Assembly (NCBI RefSeq): GCF_007845675.1
Contig: NZ_VOBR01000003.1
Location: forward strand, 310,001 to 374,000
Origin: Lentzea tibetensis
GTDB lineage: Bacteria > Actinomycetota > Actinomycetes > Mycobacteriales > Pseudonocardiaceae
DNA length: 64,000 nucleotides
Direction: 5' to 3'
Each line of letters opens with the position of its first letter. Positions within the stretch are counted from its first letter, which is position 1. The position numbers and the translations under genes are program-made. Shown here one piece after another: positions 20,043 to 28,050 of this stretch. The notes under the pieces were generated by a model, which made no database searches, was not told the DNA's origin, and worked only from the letters and a program-made list of their open reading frames with translations.

Positions 20043-21069
20043 CGGTCACCGGCACGCGCTGGGCCGTGTTGTTCGCCATGCCCTGCGAGTTCCACGGCTG
20101 GTCGACGGGCTGCTGATGCCCGTCGGCGTCCGTGGCCCTGACGGACAGCACGTAGTCGCCGGGCTTGGCCACCCACTCGTACTCCCAGTGCTGCCACGCG
20201 TAGCGCTCGGGCGGCGGGCCGACCTTCGCGTCGTGCCACGACAGCCCGTCGTCCGTGGACACCTCGACCCGGATGATCGGTGCCAGCCCGGACCACGTGC
20301 GGCCGGACAGCGTGGTGTGCCCGGCCTCGACGGTCCGGTGCCGCGTCATGAAGTCCGGGAAACCGGGCGGGATCATCAGCGCCCGCGGCTGGATCCGCGT
20401 CACCGGCTCGCCGTTGATCCGGTACGCGACGGCCTGCTGGAAGCCGCGGAACAGTTCGGTCGAGAACTCCACGCGGCGCAGCCACTTCACGTGCGTCATG
20501 CCGTACCAGCCGGGCACGATCAGCCGCACCGGCGCGCCGTGCTGGGGGAGCAGCGGCTGGCCGTTCATCTCGTACGCCAGCAGCACGTCGCGGCGCGACG
20601 CCTCGGCGACGGACAGCGCGCGTTGGTAGTCCTGCTCGACGCCGCGGTCGAGTCCGTGGTCGGCGCCGGTGAACACGACGTCGACCGCGTCGCCGGGGAC
20701 GTCGCCCAGCAGCGGTGCCAGCGGCGTGCCGGTCCAGGTCGCGCACCCGACGGCCTCGTCGAGCCACGGCTGGCTGATCGGCCGCGGTGCCAGGCGCGCG
20801 CGGCCGTTACCCGCGCACTCGAGCGTGACGGTGTGGCTGACCTGCGGCAGCTCGCGCAGCTGGGCGAGGCTGATGATCTGGTCCGGCAGTTCGAGCCGCC
20901 ACGTCTCGGGCTCGGCGAACGGGATGTCGTAGTGGGTCAGCAGGTAGTGCAGCCCGGCCGGGGTGACGTCGTAGCGCAACGCCTCCAGCGGCATGCCGTG
21001 GTTGCGGGTGGCGAGCCTCAGTTCGTCGAGGGTGATGCCCTCGCCGAGGTCCGCGATGCGTGCGGTCAT
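20032..21069 (-). CDS. Sulfite-oxidase-family molybdopterin oxidoreductase
   Basis: The 345-residue protein has the oxidoreductase molybdopterin-binding domain. TLECAGNGR supplies the Mo-ligand Cys85, followed by [41 protein letters not shown] (split motif) and [11 protein letters not shown]-terminal Mo-co dimerisation (Ig-like) domain follows: [15 protein letters not shown] and HWEYEWV. No signal peptide and no haem domain are visible, so it is predicted cytosolic, and its substrate and electron acceptor are unknown. It is convergent with murA with an 11-base overlap, and is followed upstream by a small membrane protein gene. Confidence 0.92.
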   Translation of the reverse strand: MTARIADLGEGITLDELRLATRNHGMPLEALRYDVTPAGLHYLLTHYDIPFAEPETWRLELPDQIISLAQLRELPQVSHTVTLECAGNGRARLAPRPISQPWLDEAVGCATWTGTPLAPLLGDVPGDAVDVVFTGADHGLDRGVEQDYQRALSVAEASRRDVLLAYEMNGQPLLPQHGAPVRLIVPGWYGMTHVKWLRRVEFSTELFRGFQQAVAYRINGEPVTRIQPRALMIPPGFPDFMTRHRTVEAGHTTLSGRTWSGLAPIIRVEVSTDDGLSWHDAKVGPPPERYAWQHWEYEWVAKPGDYVLSVRATDADGHQQPVDQPWNSQGMANNTAQRVPVTVRS

Positions 21070-21079
21070 GGCGCCTCCA

Positions 21080-21385
21080 CTAGGTGGGGTCGCGGAGCAC
21101 CAACCTCGCGTTAGCCACGTCAGTGGGGAAAACCATGACGCGGTAAGGCAGGTTCCGCGATCTTGTCGCCCGCACGCCGTTCTCCTTCAGCTTGCGCACG
21201 AGCACGTTCGCCGCCTCTTCGGTCGGTACGACGGCGACCTCGCTGAGCAGTCCGAAGTCGGTTCCGTCCAGGTCCGGCACCGGTCTGCGGTCGTTGCCGA
21301 AGACGAACTTCAGCATCAGCACCAGGCCGCCGATGACGATGGACAGGATCAGGAACTGGTAGATCGCCGTCACCCCTCCAATCAT
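21080..21385 (-). CDS. Small single-pass membrane protein, unknown
   Basis: This is a protein of about 101 residues from ATG 21385. One transmembrane helix (residues about 6-25, IYQFLILSIVIGGLVLMLKFVFG) precedes a soluble domain with VAVVPTEEAANVLVRKLKENGVRATR and a final YRVMVFPTDVANARLVL. The soluble part resembles the alpha/beta ACT-like or DUF2007-type signal-transducing fold, but I do not assign it. It lies 10 bp upstream of the oxidoreductase gene on the same strand and is divergent from meaA, sharing the intergenic operator. Confidence 0.7.
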   Translation of the reverse strand: MIGGVTAIYQFLILSIVIGGLVLMLKFVFGNDRRPVPDLDGTDFGLLSEVAVVPTEEAANVLVRKLKENGVRATRSRNLPYRVMVFPTDVANARLVLRDPT

Positions 21386-21430
21386 GCTCCGTTGCTTCGA
21401 TTCAGTGAGGAACAGCACGCGCCGCATTGG

Positions 21431-21444
21431 TTACCGGCCAGTAC
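21431..21444. promoter_or_regulatory. Putative operator upstream of meaA
   Basis: TTACCGGCCAGTAC is nearly identical to TTACCGGCCAGTAA upstream of ccr (50674) and similar to sites before the 3-hydroxyacyl-CoA dehydrogenase (40316) and the thiolase (52251). The form TTAC-N6-GTAA is an inverted repeat, as expected for a TetR-type dimer. It lies 31 bases before the preferred meaA start. Confidence 0.6.
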
Positions 21445-21474
21445 GCTTCGAGGAACCGATTTGTGGAGGTTGCC

Positions 21475-23469
21475 GTGCCCTACCCGGCTGACCGAGAGCG
21501 CGACCGCCCCTGGGTGATGCGCACTTACGCGGGTCACTCTTCGGCGACGGCGTCCAACGCGCTGTACCGGCGGAACCTCGCCAAGGGGCAGACGGGCCTG
21601 TCGGTCGCGTTCGACCTGCCGACGCAGACCGGATACGACCCGGACGACGAGCTCGCCAAGGGCGAGGTCGGCAAGGTCGGTGTGCCGATCAGCCACATCG
21701 GTGACATGCGCCAGCTGTTCGACCAGATCCCGCTGGACGACGCGAACACGTCGATGACGATCAACGCGACGGCCATGTGGCTGCTGGCGCTGTACGTGTC
21801 GGTGGCCGAGGAGCAGGGCGCGGACGTCTCCGCTCTGGCGGGCACGACGCAGAACGACATCATCAAGGAGTACCTGTCCCGCGGCACCTACGTGTTCCCG
21901 CCGGGACCGTCGCTGCGGCTGATCACGGACATGGTCGCGTGGACCGTGTCGAACGTGCCGAAGTGGAACCCGATCAACATCTGCAGCTACCACCTGCAGG
22001 AGGTCGGCGCGACCCCGGCGCAGGAGATCGCGTACGCGATGTGCACGGCGATCGCGGTGCTCGACTCGGTCCGCGACTCCGGCCAGGTGCCGCAGGACCG
22101 CTTCGGCGAGGTCGTCCAGCGCATCTCCTTCTTCGTGAACGCGGGCGTGCGGTTCGTCGAGGAGATGTGCAAGATGCGCGCGTTCACGCGCCTCTGGGAC
22201 GAGATCACCCTGGAGCGCTACGGCATCCAGGACGTCAAGCAGCGGCGCTTCCGCTACGGCGTGCAGGTCAACTCGCTCGGCCTGACCGAGGCGCAGCCGG
22301 AGAACAACGTCCAGCGCATCGTGCTGGAGATGCTCGCGGTGTCGCTCTCGCGCGACGCCCGTGCCCGCGCGATCCAGTTGCCCGCGTGGAACGAGGCGCT
22401 CGGCCTGCCGCGCCCGTGGGACCAGCAGTGGGCGCTGCGCATGCAGCAGGTGCTCGCCTACGAGACGGACCTGCTGGAGTACGAGGACATCTTCGCGGGC
22501 TCCGTCGTCATCGAGTCCAAAGTGGACGACATCATCCGCGGCGCGCGCGAGGAGATCGACCGCGTGCAGGCGATGGGCGGCGCGGTCGCGGCCGTCGAGT
22601 CCGGCTACATGAAGTCCGCGCTGGTGTCGTCGTTGGCGGACCGTCGTCGTCGCGTCGAGTCCGGCGAGGACATCATCGTCGGCGTCAACAAGTTCGACAC
22701 GACCGAGCCGTCGCCGCTGCAGGCCGAGGGCGCGAGCGCGATCGAGACCATCGACCCGATCGTCGAGCTGCACGCCGTCGAGGCCATCCAGCAGTGGCGT
22801 GCCACGCGTGACTCCTCAGCGGTCGAGGTCGCGCTGGACTCCTTGCGCGCCGCCGCGAAGACCGATGCGAACCTGGTCGACGTGACCCTGGCCTGTGCAC
22901 GCGCCGGCGTGACGACCGGCGAGTGGGCTTCCGCCCTGCGCGAGACGTTCGGTGAATACCGCGCGCCCACCGGTGTCTCGGCCGCTTCCGCCTCGGGCGA
23001 GGCGGGTACGGAGATCGCTCGGGTGCGCGATCGGGTGCGGTCGACGGGCGAGGAGATCGGCGAGCGGCTGCGGATGCTCGTCGGCAAGCCCGGTCTCGAC
23101 GGCCACTCCAACGGCGCCGAGCAGGTCGCCGTCCGGGCGCGCGACGTCGGTTTCGAGGTGGTGTACCAGGGGATCCGGCTCACGCCGGCGCAGATCGTCG
23201 CCGCCGCCGTGCAGGAGGACGTGCACGTCGTCGGGCTGTCGATCCTGTCCGGGTCGCACCTGGAGGTCGTGCCCGCCGTCGTGGACGGGCTGCGTGCCGC
23301 CGGTGCCGGCGACATCCCCGTGATCGTGGGCGGGATCATTCCGCCTGACGACGCCGCCAAGCTGCGGGAGCGCGGGGTGGCTCGGGTGTTCACGCCCAAG
23401 GACTACGAGCTCACGCAGATCATGGACGAGATCGTCACCGTGATCCGCGAGGTGCACGAGCTCAGCTGA
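21475..23469 (+). CDS. meaA: Ethylmalonyl-CoA mutase-type B12 mutase (MeaA)
   Basis: This 664-residue protein has the mutase barrel first and the cobalamin-binding domain last. The N-terminal RTYAGHSSATASNALYRRN and FDLPTQTGYDPD are characteristic of MeaA/Ecm rather than methylmalonyl-CoA mutase. The B12 site is LDGHSNGAEQ (DxHxxG) near residue 542, followed by GLSILSGSHLE and VGGIIP. It isomerises ethylmalonyl-CoA to methylsuccinyl-CoA in the ethylmalonyl-CoA pathway. I place the start at GTG 21475, six bases after GGAGG. An upstream TTG at 21427 would put the operator inside the gene. Partners in the window include ccr, the epimerase and meaB. Confidence 0.92.
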   Translation: MPYPADRERDRPWVMRTYAGHSSATASNALYRRNLAKGQTGLSVAFDLPTQTGYDPDDELAKGEVGKVGVPISHIGDMRQLFDQIPLDDANTSMTINATAMWLLALYVSVAEEQGADVSALAGTTQNDIIKEYLSRGTYVFPPGPSLRLITDMVAWTVSNVPKWNPINICSYHLQEVGATPAQEIAYAMCTAIAVLDSVRDSGQVPQDRFGEVVQRISFFVNAGVRFVEEMCKMRAFTRLWDEITLERYGIQDVKQRRFRYGVQVNSLGLTEAQPENNVQRIVLEMLAVSLSRDARARAIQLPAWNEALGLPRPWDQQWALRMQQVLAYETDLLEYEDIFAGSVVIESKVDDIIRGAREEIDRVQAMGGAVAAVESGYMKSALVSSLADRRRRVESGEDIIVGVNKFDTTEPSPLQAEGASAIETIDPIVELHAVEAIQQWRATRDSSAVEVALDSLRAAAKTDANLVDVTLACARAGVTTGEWASALRETFGEYRAPTGVSAASASGEAGTEIARVRDRVRSTGEEIGERLRMLVGKPGLDGHSNGAEQVAVRARDVGFEVVYQGIRLTPAQIVAAAVQEDVHVVGLSILSGSHLEVVPAVVDGLRAAGAGDIPVIVGGIIPPDDAAKLRERGVARVFTPKDYELTQIMDEIVTVIREVHELS

Positions 23470-23497
23470 CGCCTGCGGGCCAGGCGCGCAACCTCAG

Positions 23498-23588
23498 CTC
23501 AGCCGCGCGCTCAGCCTCATCAACTAGGCCGTCGCAGGCGCGCGCACTCTGCTCAGCCGAACTCAGCCGCGCGAACTCAGCTCAGCCG
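23498..23588. repeat. CTCAGCCG short repeats after meaA
   Basis: Four copies of CTCAGCCG (23498, 23552, 23562 and 23581) plus partial copies (CTCAGC, GCTCAGCC) occur in 91 bases between the meaA stop and its terminator. The stretch has no open frame with coding character. Confidence 0.6.
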
Positions 23589-23625
23589 AACAAGGGGTCC
23601 CCCGCGAAGGGGGTCCCCTTGTTTT
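23589..23625 (+). terminator. Terminator after meaA
   Basis: AACAAGGGGTCCCCC pairs with GGGGGTCCCCTTGTT around GCGAA (one T-T mismatch), followed by TT and then CATT. This is a 14-bp stem with a T-rich tail, closing the meaA unit. GGGGG/CCCCC hairpins recur near 35720, 36494 and 53600. Confidence 0.75.
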
Positions 23626-23701
23626 CATTCTCCCGCAGAGGTCTGACAATTCCGGGGCGCGGAGGGTCAGTTGTCCACAGGTCGCGGCGTCAACGGCCCG
23701 T

Positions 23702-24220
23702 TCACCCCAGCAGTTCCTTGGTGTTCACGATCTCCGCGAACCCGCCACCCCGCAGGTTCGCCACCGTGGCCGCGGTCAGCTGCTCGGCGGTCAGGTCCTC
23801 GAGGTCGAACGTGAACGTCGCGTCGATGGCGACCTTGACCCGGTACCCGAGGTTGCCGCCGACCCGAGCGGTGGTCTCGACGCACATGTTGGTCTGAATC
23901 CCGGCGAGCACGATGTCCTCGATCCCCCGCGCCCGCAGCCACCGGTCGAGGTCCACCTCCCCGTGGAAAGCGGAGTTCACCTTCTTCGCGAACACCAGAT
24001 CCGGCGAGGCAACAGCGAGCTCGGGCTTGAACCGGTTGCCGGACTGCCCAGGCCGCAGCGGCGAGTCCGGGTGGACCGAGTCGTGCCGCACCAGCACGAC
24101 CGGCCCGGTCCACGCGTCCAGCAGCGCCGCGATGTTGGCCTCGGCGCCGGGGTTGTTGCGCCTGCCCCAGTAAGCGTCGTCGAAGCCGCGCTGCACGTCG
24201 ATCACGATGAGAGCTGTCAT
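23702..24220 (-). CDS. Isochorismatase-family cysteine hydrolase
   Basis: The 172-residue protein from ATG 24220 begins MTALIVIDVQRGFDDAYWG, with the catalytic Asp in the first strand. It has VFAKKVNSAFHG (catalytic Lys) and VLAGIQTNMCVETTARVG (nucleophilic Cys). This is the full catalytic triad of the family. Substrates in the family include isochorismate, nicotinamide and N-carbamoyl compounds; I cannot choose. It is divergent from a GlxA-type AraC regulator (71-bp gap), which probably controls it. Confidence 0.9.
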   Translation of the reverse strand: MTALIVIDVQRGFDDAYWGRRNNPGAEANIAALLDAWTGPVVLVRHDSVHPDSPLRPGQSGNRFKPELAVASPDLVFAKKVNSAFHGEVDLDRWLRARGIEDIVLAGIQTNMCVETTARVGGNLGYRVKVAIDATFTFDLEDLTAEQLTAATVANLRGGGFAEIVNTKELLG

Positions 24221-24291
24221 GCGGACAACTCTGATCCAACCGAAGAAACACAAACAGTGGCAAGAGCTGCGCGATCCGGTACTTTCCTGCC

Positions 24292-25242
24292 ATGCGCACA
24301 GTGGGGATCCTGGTCCTGCCGGGCAGTCGCGTGTTCGACATCTCGGTGGCGAGCGAGGTGTGGGGCATCGACCGCTCGGACTCGGGCGTGCCCCGGTTCG
24401 AGCTCCGGATCTGCTCGCCGGCGAAGGTCACCCAGCCGCTCACGCCCATCGGCCTGATGCCGGCCACGCACGGACTGCAGGGCCTCGCCGGCTGCGACCT
24501 GGTCATCGTGCCCGGCAACGGCACACCGCACGCGGCGGTGTCGCCCCAGGTGATCCGCGCGCTCCGCAGCACGACCGCCACCGTCGCCGGCCTCTGCTCG
24601 GGCACGTTCACGCTCGCCGCGGCGGGCCTGCTCGACGGCCGGGAAGCAACGACGCACTGGCGGCTGCTCGACGACCTGCAGCAGGTGGCGCCAAGAGCGA
24701 AGGTGCGTAGAGACGTGCTGTTCACGCACGACGGGCCGGTGCTCACGTCGGCGGGCGTGCTCGGCGGCGCGGACCTGTGCCTGCACCTCGTCCGGCAGGC
24801 GCACGGCGCGGAGGTCGCCGCCGCCATCGCCAGGAGAATGGTCATGTCGCCCGCGCGCGAAGGCGGGCAGCGGCAGTACGTCGAACCCCCGATGCCGAGC
24901 AGGAAGAAGTCCGGCGTTTCGTCCACAGTGGACTGGGCGGTCGCGCGGCTGGCCGAGCCGATCGGCGTCAACGACCTCGCCGAGCACTCCGGGCTGAGCG
25001 AGCGGACGTTCCACCGCACGTTCCTCGCCGCCACCGGCAGCACACCGGGCCGCTGGCTCCAGTCGCAACGGGTCCGCCTGGCGCAGCGCCTGCTCGAGAC
25101 CACGGACCTGCCGGTCGAACGCGTCGCGGAACGGTCCGGCCTCGGCACGTCGGCGAACCTGCGGCGCCGTCTGCGCGCGGAGCTCGGGGTCTCGCCCGAC
25201 GGCTACCGGCGCACTTTCCGCGTACCTTCCAACCATGGTTGA
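24292..25242 (+). CDS. GlxA-family AraC regulator (DJ-1/PfpI + HTH), copy 1
   Basis: This 316-residue protein has an N-terminal DJ-1/PfpI-like domain (VGILVLPGSRVFDISVASEVWG; the elbow region reads VAGLCSGTFTLAAAGLLDGREATTHW, with Cys present). A C-terminal AraC double helix-turn-helix follows (VNDLAEHSGLSERTFHRTFLAATGSTPGRWLQSQR pattern and RRRLRAELGVSPDGYRRTF). These regulators sense small metabolites by unknown means. It is divergent from the isochorismatase-like hydrolase. Its stop overlaps the start of the enoyl-CoA hydratase gene by eight bases, so both genes are likely one transcript. Confidence 0.92.
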   Translation: MRTVGILVLPGSRVFDISVASEVWGIDRSDSGVPRFELRICSPAKVTQPLTPIGLMPATHGLQGLAGCDLVIVPGNGTPHAAVSPQVIRALRSTTATVAGLCSGTFTLAAAGLLDGREATTHWRLLDDLQQVAPRAKVRRDVLFTHDGPVLTSAGVLGGADLCLHLVRQAHGAEVAAAIARRMVMSPAREGGQRQYVEPPMPSRKKSGVSSTVDWAVARLAEPIGVNDLAEHSGLSERTFHRTFLAATGSTPGRWLQSQRVRLAQRLLETTDLPVERVAERSGLGTSANLRRRLRAELGVSPDGYRRTFRVPSNHG

Positions 25243-25993
25243 CGTACAGCGGGACGGCGACACCGTCCGGATCACCATGAACCGCGCGGCGAAGCGCAAC
25301 GCACTGTCCGCCGAGCACCTCGGCGAGCTGCTGACGGCGTTCCGCGAGGCGGGCGAGTCCGACGCGAGCGGCATCGTGTTCGGCGCCGAGGGGCCGGTCT
25401 TCTCGGCGGGCCACGACTTCGGCGACGTCGCCGGACGTGACCTCCACGGTGTGCGCGAGATGCTGGAGCTCTGCACCACCCTGATGCGCACCATCCAGGA
25501 GGTGCCGCAGGTCGTCATCGCCCGCGTGCACGCACTGGCGACGGCCGCGGGCTGTCAGCTGGTCGCGTCGTGCGACCTCGCGATCGCGGCCGACTCGGCC
25601 GGTTTCGCGCTGCCCGGCGGCAAGGGCGGCTGGTTCTGCCACACGCCCGCCGTGCCGGTCGCCCGCAACGTCGGCCGCAAGCGGCTGATGGAGATGGTCC
25701 TGACCGGCGACGTCGTCGACGCGCACACGGCCGTCGAGTGGGGGCTGATCAACCGGGCCGTGCCGCTGGACGACCTCGACGCCGCGGTGGACGACCTGCT
25801 GATGCGGGCGACCCGCGGCAGCCGCGCGTCGAAGGCGCTCGGCAAGCGCACCGTCTACGCCCAGCTCGACCGGCCGGAGGCCGACGCCTACGAGATCGCG
25901 CTCGAGGTCATGGCGTCGGCGTCGCAGACCACGGCCGGCAAGGAGTGGATGGCGTCGTTCCTGGACAAGCGCAAGCCCGTCTGGACCGACTAG
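25235..25993 (+). CDS. Enoyl-CoA hydratase/isomerase family protein
   Basis: This 252-residue crotonase-fold protein starts at ATG 25235 inside the end of the upstream regulator gene. Motifs are RITMNRAAKRNALS, FSAGHDFGDVAG (CoA-binding, oxyanion loop), VHALATAAGCQLVASCDLAIAADSAGF and a C-terminal helix with MASFLDKRKPVW. At the oxyanion and catalytic positions of classical hydratases I do not see both glutamates clearly, so hydratase, isomerase or another crotonase activity is possible. It is coupled to a GlxA-type regulator. Convergent with the next gene, with a four-base overlap. Confidence 0.88.
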   Translation: MVDVQRDGDTVRITMNRAAKRNALSAEHLGELLTAFREAGESDASGIVFGAEGPVFSAGHDFGDVAGRDLHGVREMLELCTTLMRTIQEVPQVVIARVHALATAAGCQLVASCDLAIAADSAGFALPGGKGGWFCHTPAVPVARNVGRKRLMEMVLTGDVVDAHTAVEWGLINRAVPLDDLDAAVDDLLMRATRGSRASKALGKRTVYAQLDRPEADAYEIALEVMASASQTTAGKEWMASFLDKRKPVWTD

Positions 25994-26388
25994 GCCCCGG
26001 TGGTCGAGCCGGGCCGGATGATCATCAACACCGTGACGGTCGCCCACAGCACGTTGAACAGGCCCGTGTGCATCGCCAGCCGCTTCGTCGCCTCGCCGGC
26101 GAGCGCACGGGCCTGGCCGGGGAGGACCAGCAGCGCCAGCACGAACGTCGCGACCGCGGTCAGCGCGATCGACACGATCACCCACGGCTCACCGGTCACG
26201 CCCATCACGCCCGCGGTGGCGAACCCGAACACCGGCACCGCGATGCCGACCGCCGCGTAGACGCGGCAGATCCGGTGCAGCACGGGCCGGTTCTCGGTGG
26301 CACGGGGGAACATGCTCGCCGCGACCGTCACCGGCCCGATGGCCACGATCGCGGCCAGCACGTGCAGCGACAGCAGCAGCTTGGTCAC
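25990..26388 (-). CDS. Four-helix membrane protein (DUF2269-like)
   Basis: The GTG at 26388 overlaps the stop of the upstream DJ-1-like gene (GTGA), giving 132 residues. Four transmembrane segments are visible (about residues 4-24, 43-65, 70-93 and 108-126). The LLLSLHVLAAIVAIGPVTVA opening and a His in the fourth segment (AMHTGLFNVLW) recall DUF2269-type small membrane proteins. Function is unknown. Translational coupling to the DJ-1-like protein suggests a joint role. Confidence 0.75.
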   Translation of the reverse strand: MTKLLLSLHVLAAIVAIGPVTVAASMFPRATENRPVLHRICRVYAAVGIAVPVFGFATAGVMGVTGEPWVIVSIALTAVATFVLALLVLPGQARALAGEATKRLAMHTGLFNVLWATVTVLMIIRPGSTTGA

Positions 26389-26975
26389 GCCGCCCGCCAC
26401 ACGACGCCGCGCCGCTCGTGGGCGAAGAACCGCTCCACCTCGTGCGCTTTCGGCGCTCCGAGCTCGCGTTCCACCAGGTGCAGCGCCAGGTCGAGGCCGG
26501 ACGTGATGCCGGCCGCGGACACCAGGTCGCCGTCGTCGACGACCCGCGCGTCGATCGCCTCCACGCCGGACTCGGCCAGCAAACCGAGGCCCAGGTGGTG
26601 CGACGTGGCCCGGCGACCGGGGATCAACCCGGCCACGGCGAGCACCAGCGAGCCGCCGCACACCGTCGCGACGGTGGTGTCCGGCAGCTCGAGCGCCTCC
26701 TTCAACACCGGGGCCAGCCCGGTCGCGACCTGCGCGAGCATCGCCGGGACCTCGTCGACGGAACCCGCGACGCCCGGCACGAGCACCAGGTCGGCGCGCC
26801 GCGGGTCGAGCGCGGCCACCGCCCGCAGCGACAACAGGTTCAGCCCGCTCGGCACCTCCCGCACACCCTCGGCCGAGACGAGCTCGGACTCGATCCCAGC
26901 GGCGGCGAGCACCTCGTACGGCGCGATCACGTCCAGCGGGTCGAACCCGTCGAACAACACCACCTGAGCAAGCAT
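26385..26975 (-). CDS. DJ-1/PfpI family protein
   Basis: The 196-residue single-domain protein starts MLAQVVLFDGFDPLDVIAPYEVL. It has the nucleophile-elbow region VATVCGGSLVLAVAGLIPGRRATSHHLG (Cys about 105) and ends with SGLDLALHLVERELG. This matches the N-terminal domain of GlxA regulators but lacks the AraC part. It is divergent from the second GlxA-type regulator (108-bp gap) and coupled to a membrane protein. Family members include isonitrile hydratases, glyoxalases and chaperones; the activity is not predicted. Confidence 0.9.
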   Translation of the reverse strand: MLAQVVLFDGFDPLDVIAPYEVLAAAGIESELVSAEGVREVPSGLNLLSLRAVAALDPRRADLVLVPGVAGSVDEVPAMLAQVATGLAPVLKEALELPDTTVATVCGGSLVLAVAGLIPGRRATSHHLGLGLLAESGVEAIDARVVDDGDLVSAAGITSGLDLALHLVERELGAPKAHEVERFFAHERRGVVWRAA

Positions 26976-27083
26976 CCGTTCCTCCCTCGATGTCGGTGAT
27001 CACGACGCTAGGAGTCGCCGGGCGCGAGGAGAATTGGCTGGATTGCCATGTTGCAACGGATTCTCGCCAGCTACCGTGGCGGC

Positions 27084-28022
27084 ATGCACACGGTCGCGGT
27101 ACTGGCGCTGGACGGCGTGATCCCGTTCGACCTGTCCACGCCCATCGAGGGCTTCTCGCGCGTCCGGCAGCCCGACGGCAGCGCCGCGTACCGGGTGCTC
27201 GTGTGCGCGCCGGCGCCTGCCGTGCGCACGGAGACGTTCACCATCCACGCGCACCACGGGCTCGAAGCACTGTCCACAGCGGACACGATCATCCTGCCGG
27301 GGTGCGCGGATCCGGCTGTTCCCGTGCCCGCCGAGGTGACGGACGCTCTTCGCCGCGCCGCCGCCCGCGGCACCAGGATCGCCTCGATCTGCACGGGAGC
27401 GTTCGTGCTCGCGGCGACCGGCCTGCTCGACGGCCTGCGCGCCACCACGCACTGGCTCGCGGCACGGGATCTCGCGGCGCGGCATCCGGAGATCGAAGTC
27501 GACCCGAACGTGCTCTACGTCGACAACGGCCAGTTCCTCACCTCGGCGGGTGCGGCCGCCGGACTCGACCTGTGCCTGCACCTGATCCGCCGCGACCACG
27601 GCTCGGCGATCGCGGCCGACGCCGCGCGGTTCGCCGTGATGCCGCTCGAACGGGAAGGCGGCCAGTCCCAGTTCATCGTGCCGGAGCTGCCGCCGACGCC
27701 ACAGGGTTCGGCGCTGGAACCGGTGCTGACGTGGATGGAGGCGAACGCCGCCGACGACCTCTCGCTCGAGGACATCGCCGCGCACGCGGGCATGTCGACC
27801 CGCACGCTCAACCGCCGCTTCCGCGAGCAGACCGGAACCACGCCGCTGCAGTGGCTGCACCGCGCGCGGATCCGGCGTGCGCAGCACCTGCTCGAAGCGA
27901 CCACCCACCCGGTCGACCGCATCGCGAGCCAGGTCGGTTTCGGCTCGCCGACGGCGTTCCGCGACCGCTTCAAGCGTGTCGTCGGCACCAGCCCGCACGC
28001 CTACCGCTCGGCGTTCCGGTAG
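27084..28022 (+). CDS. GlxA-family AraC regulator, copy 2
   Basis: This is a 312-residue protein from ATG 27084 (MHTVAVLALDGVIPFDLSTP); an ATG at 27048 would add 12 residues. The DJ-1-like domain has IASICTGAFVLAATGLLDG and the C-terminal AraC domain has LEDIAAHAGMSTRTLNRRFREQTGTTPLQWLHRAR in pattern, then FGSPTAFRDRFKRVVGTSPHAYR. The Cys of the elbow is present. It is divergent from the stand-alone DJ-1/PfpI gene at 26385, mirroring the arrangement of copy 1 with the isochorismatase-like gene. Confidence 0.92.
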   Translation: MHTVAVLALDGVIPFDLSTPIEGFSRVRQPDGSAAYRVLVCAPAPAVRTETFTIHAHHGLEALSTADTIILPGCADPAVPVPAEVTDALRRAAARGTRIASICTGAFVLAATGLLDGLRATTHWLAARDLAARHPEIEVDPNVLYVDNGQFLTSAGAAAGLDLCLHLIRRDHGSAIAADAARFAVMPLEREGGQSQFIVPELPPTPQGSALEPVLTWMEANAADDLSLEDIAAHAGMSTRTLNRRFREQTGTTPLQWLHRARIRRAQHLLEATTHPVDRIASQVGFGSPTAFRDRFKRVVGTSPHAYRSAFR

Positions 28023-28050
28023 CCGAAATCGCCCGGCTAGAGTCGCGGCC

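Noticed and set aside
21427-21475. Extended MeaA start at TTG 21427
   Set aside because: It lacks a ribosome site, would put the shared operator inside the coding region and adds residues not expected for the family.
21475-23469. Methylmalonyl-CoA mutase large subunit
   Set aside because: The N-terminal RTYAGHSSATASN and the combined mutase/B12-domain length match MeaA/ethylmalonyl-CoA mutase, and ccr and an epimerase are present.
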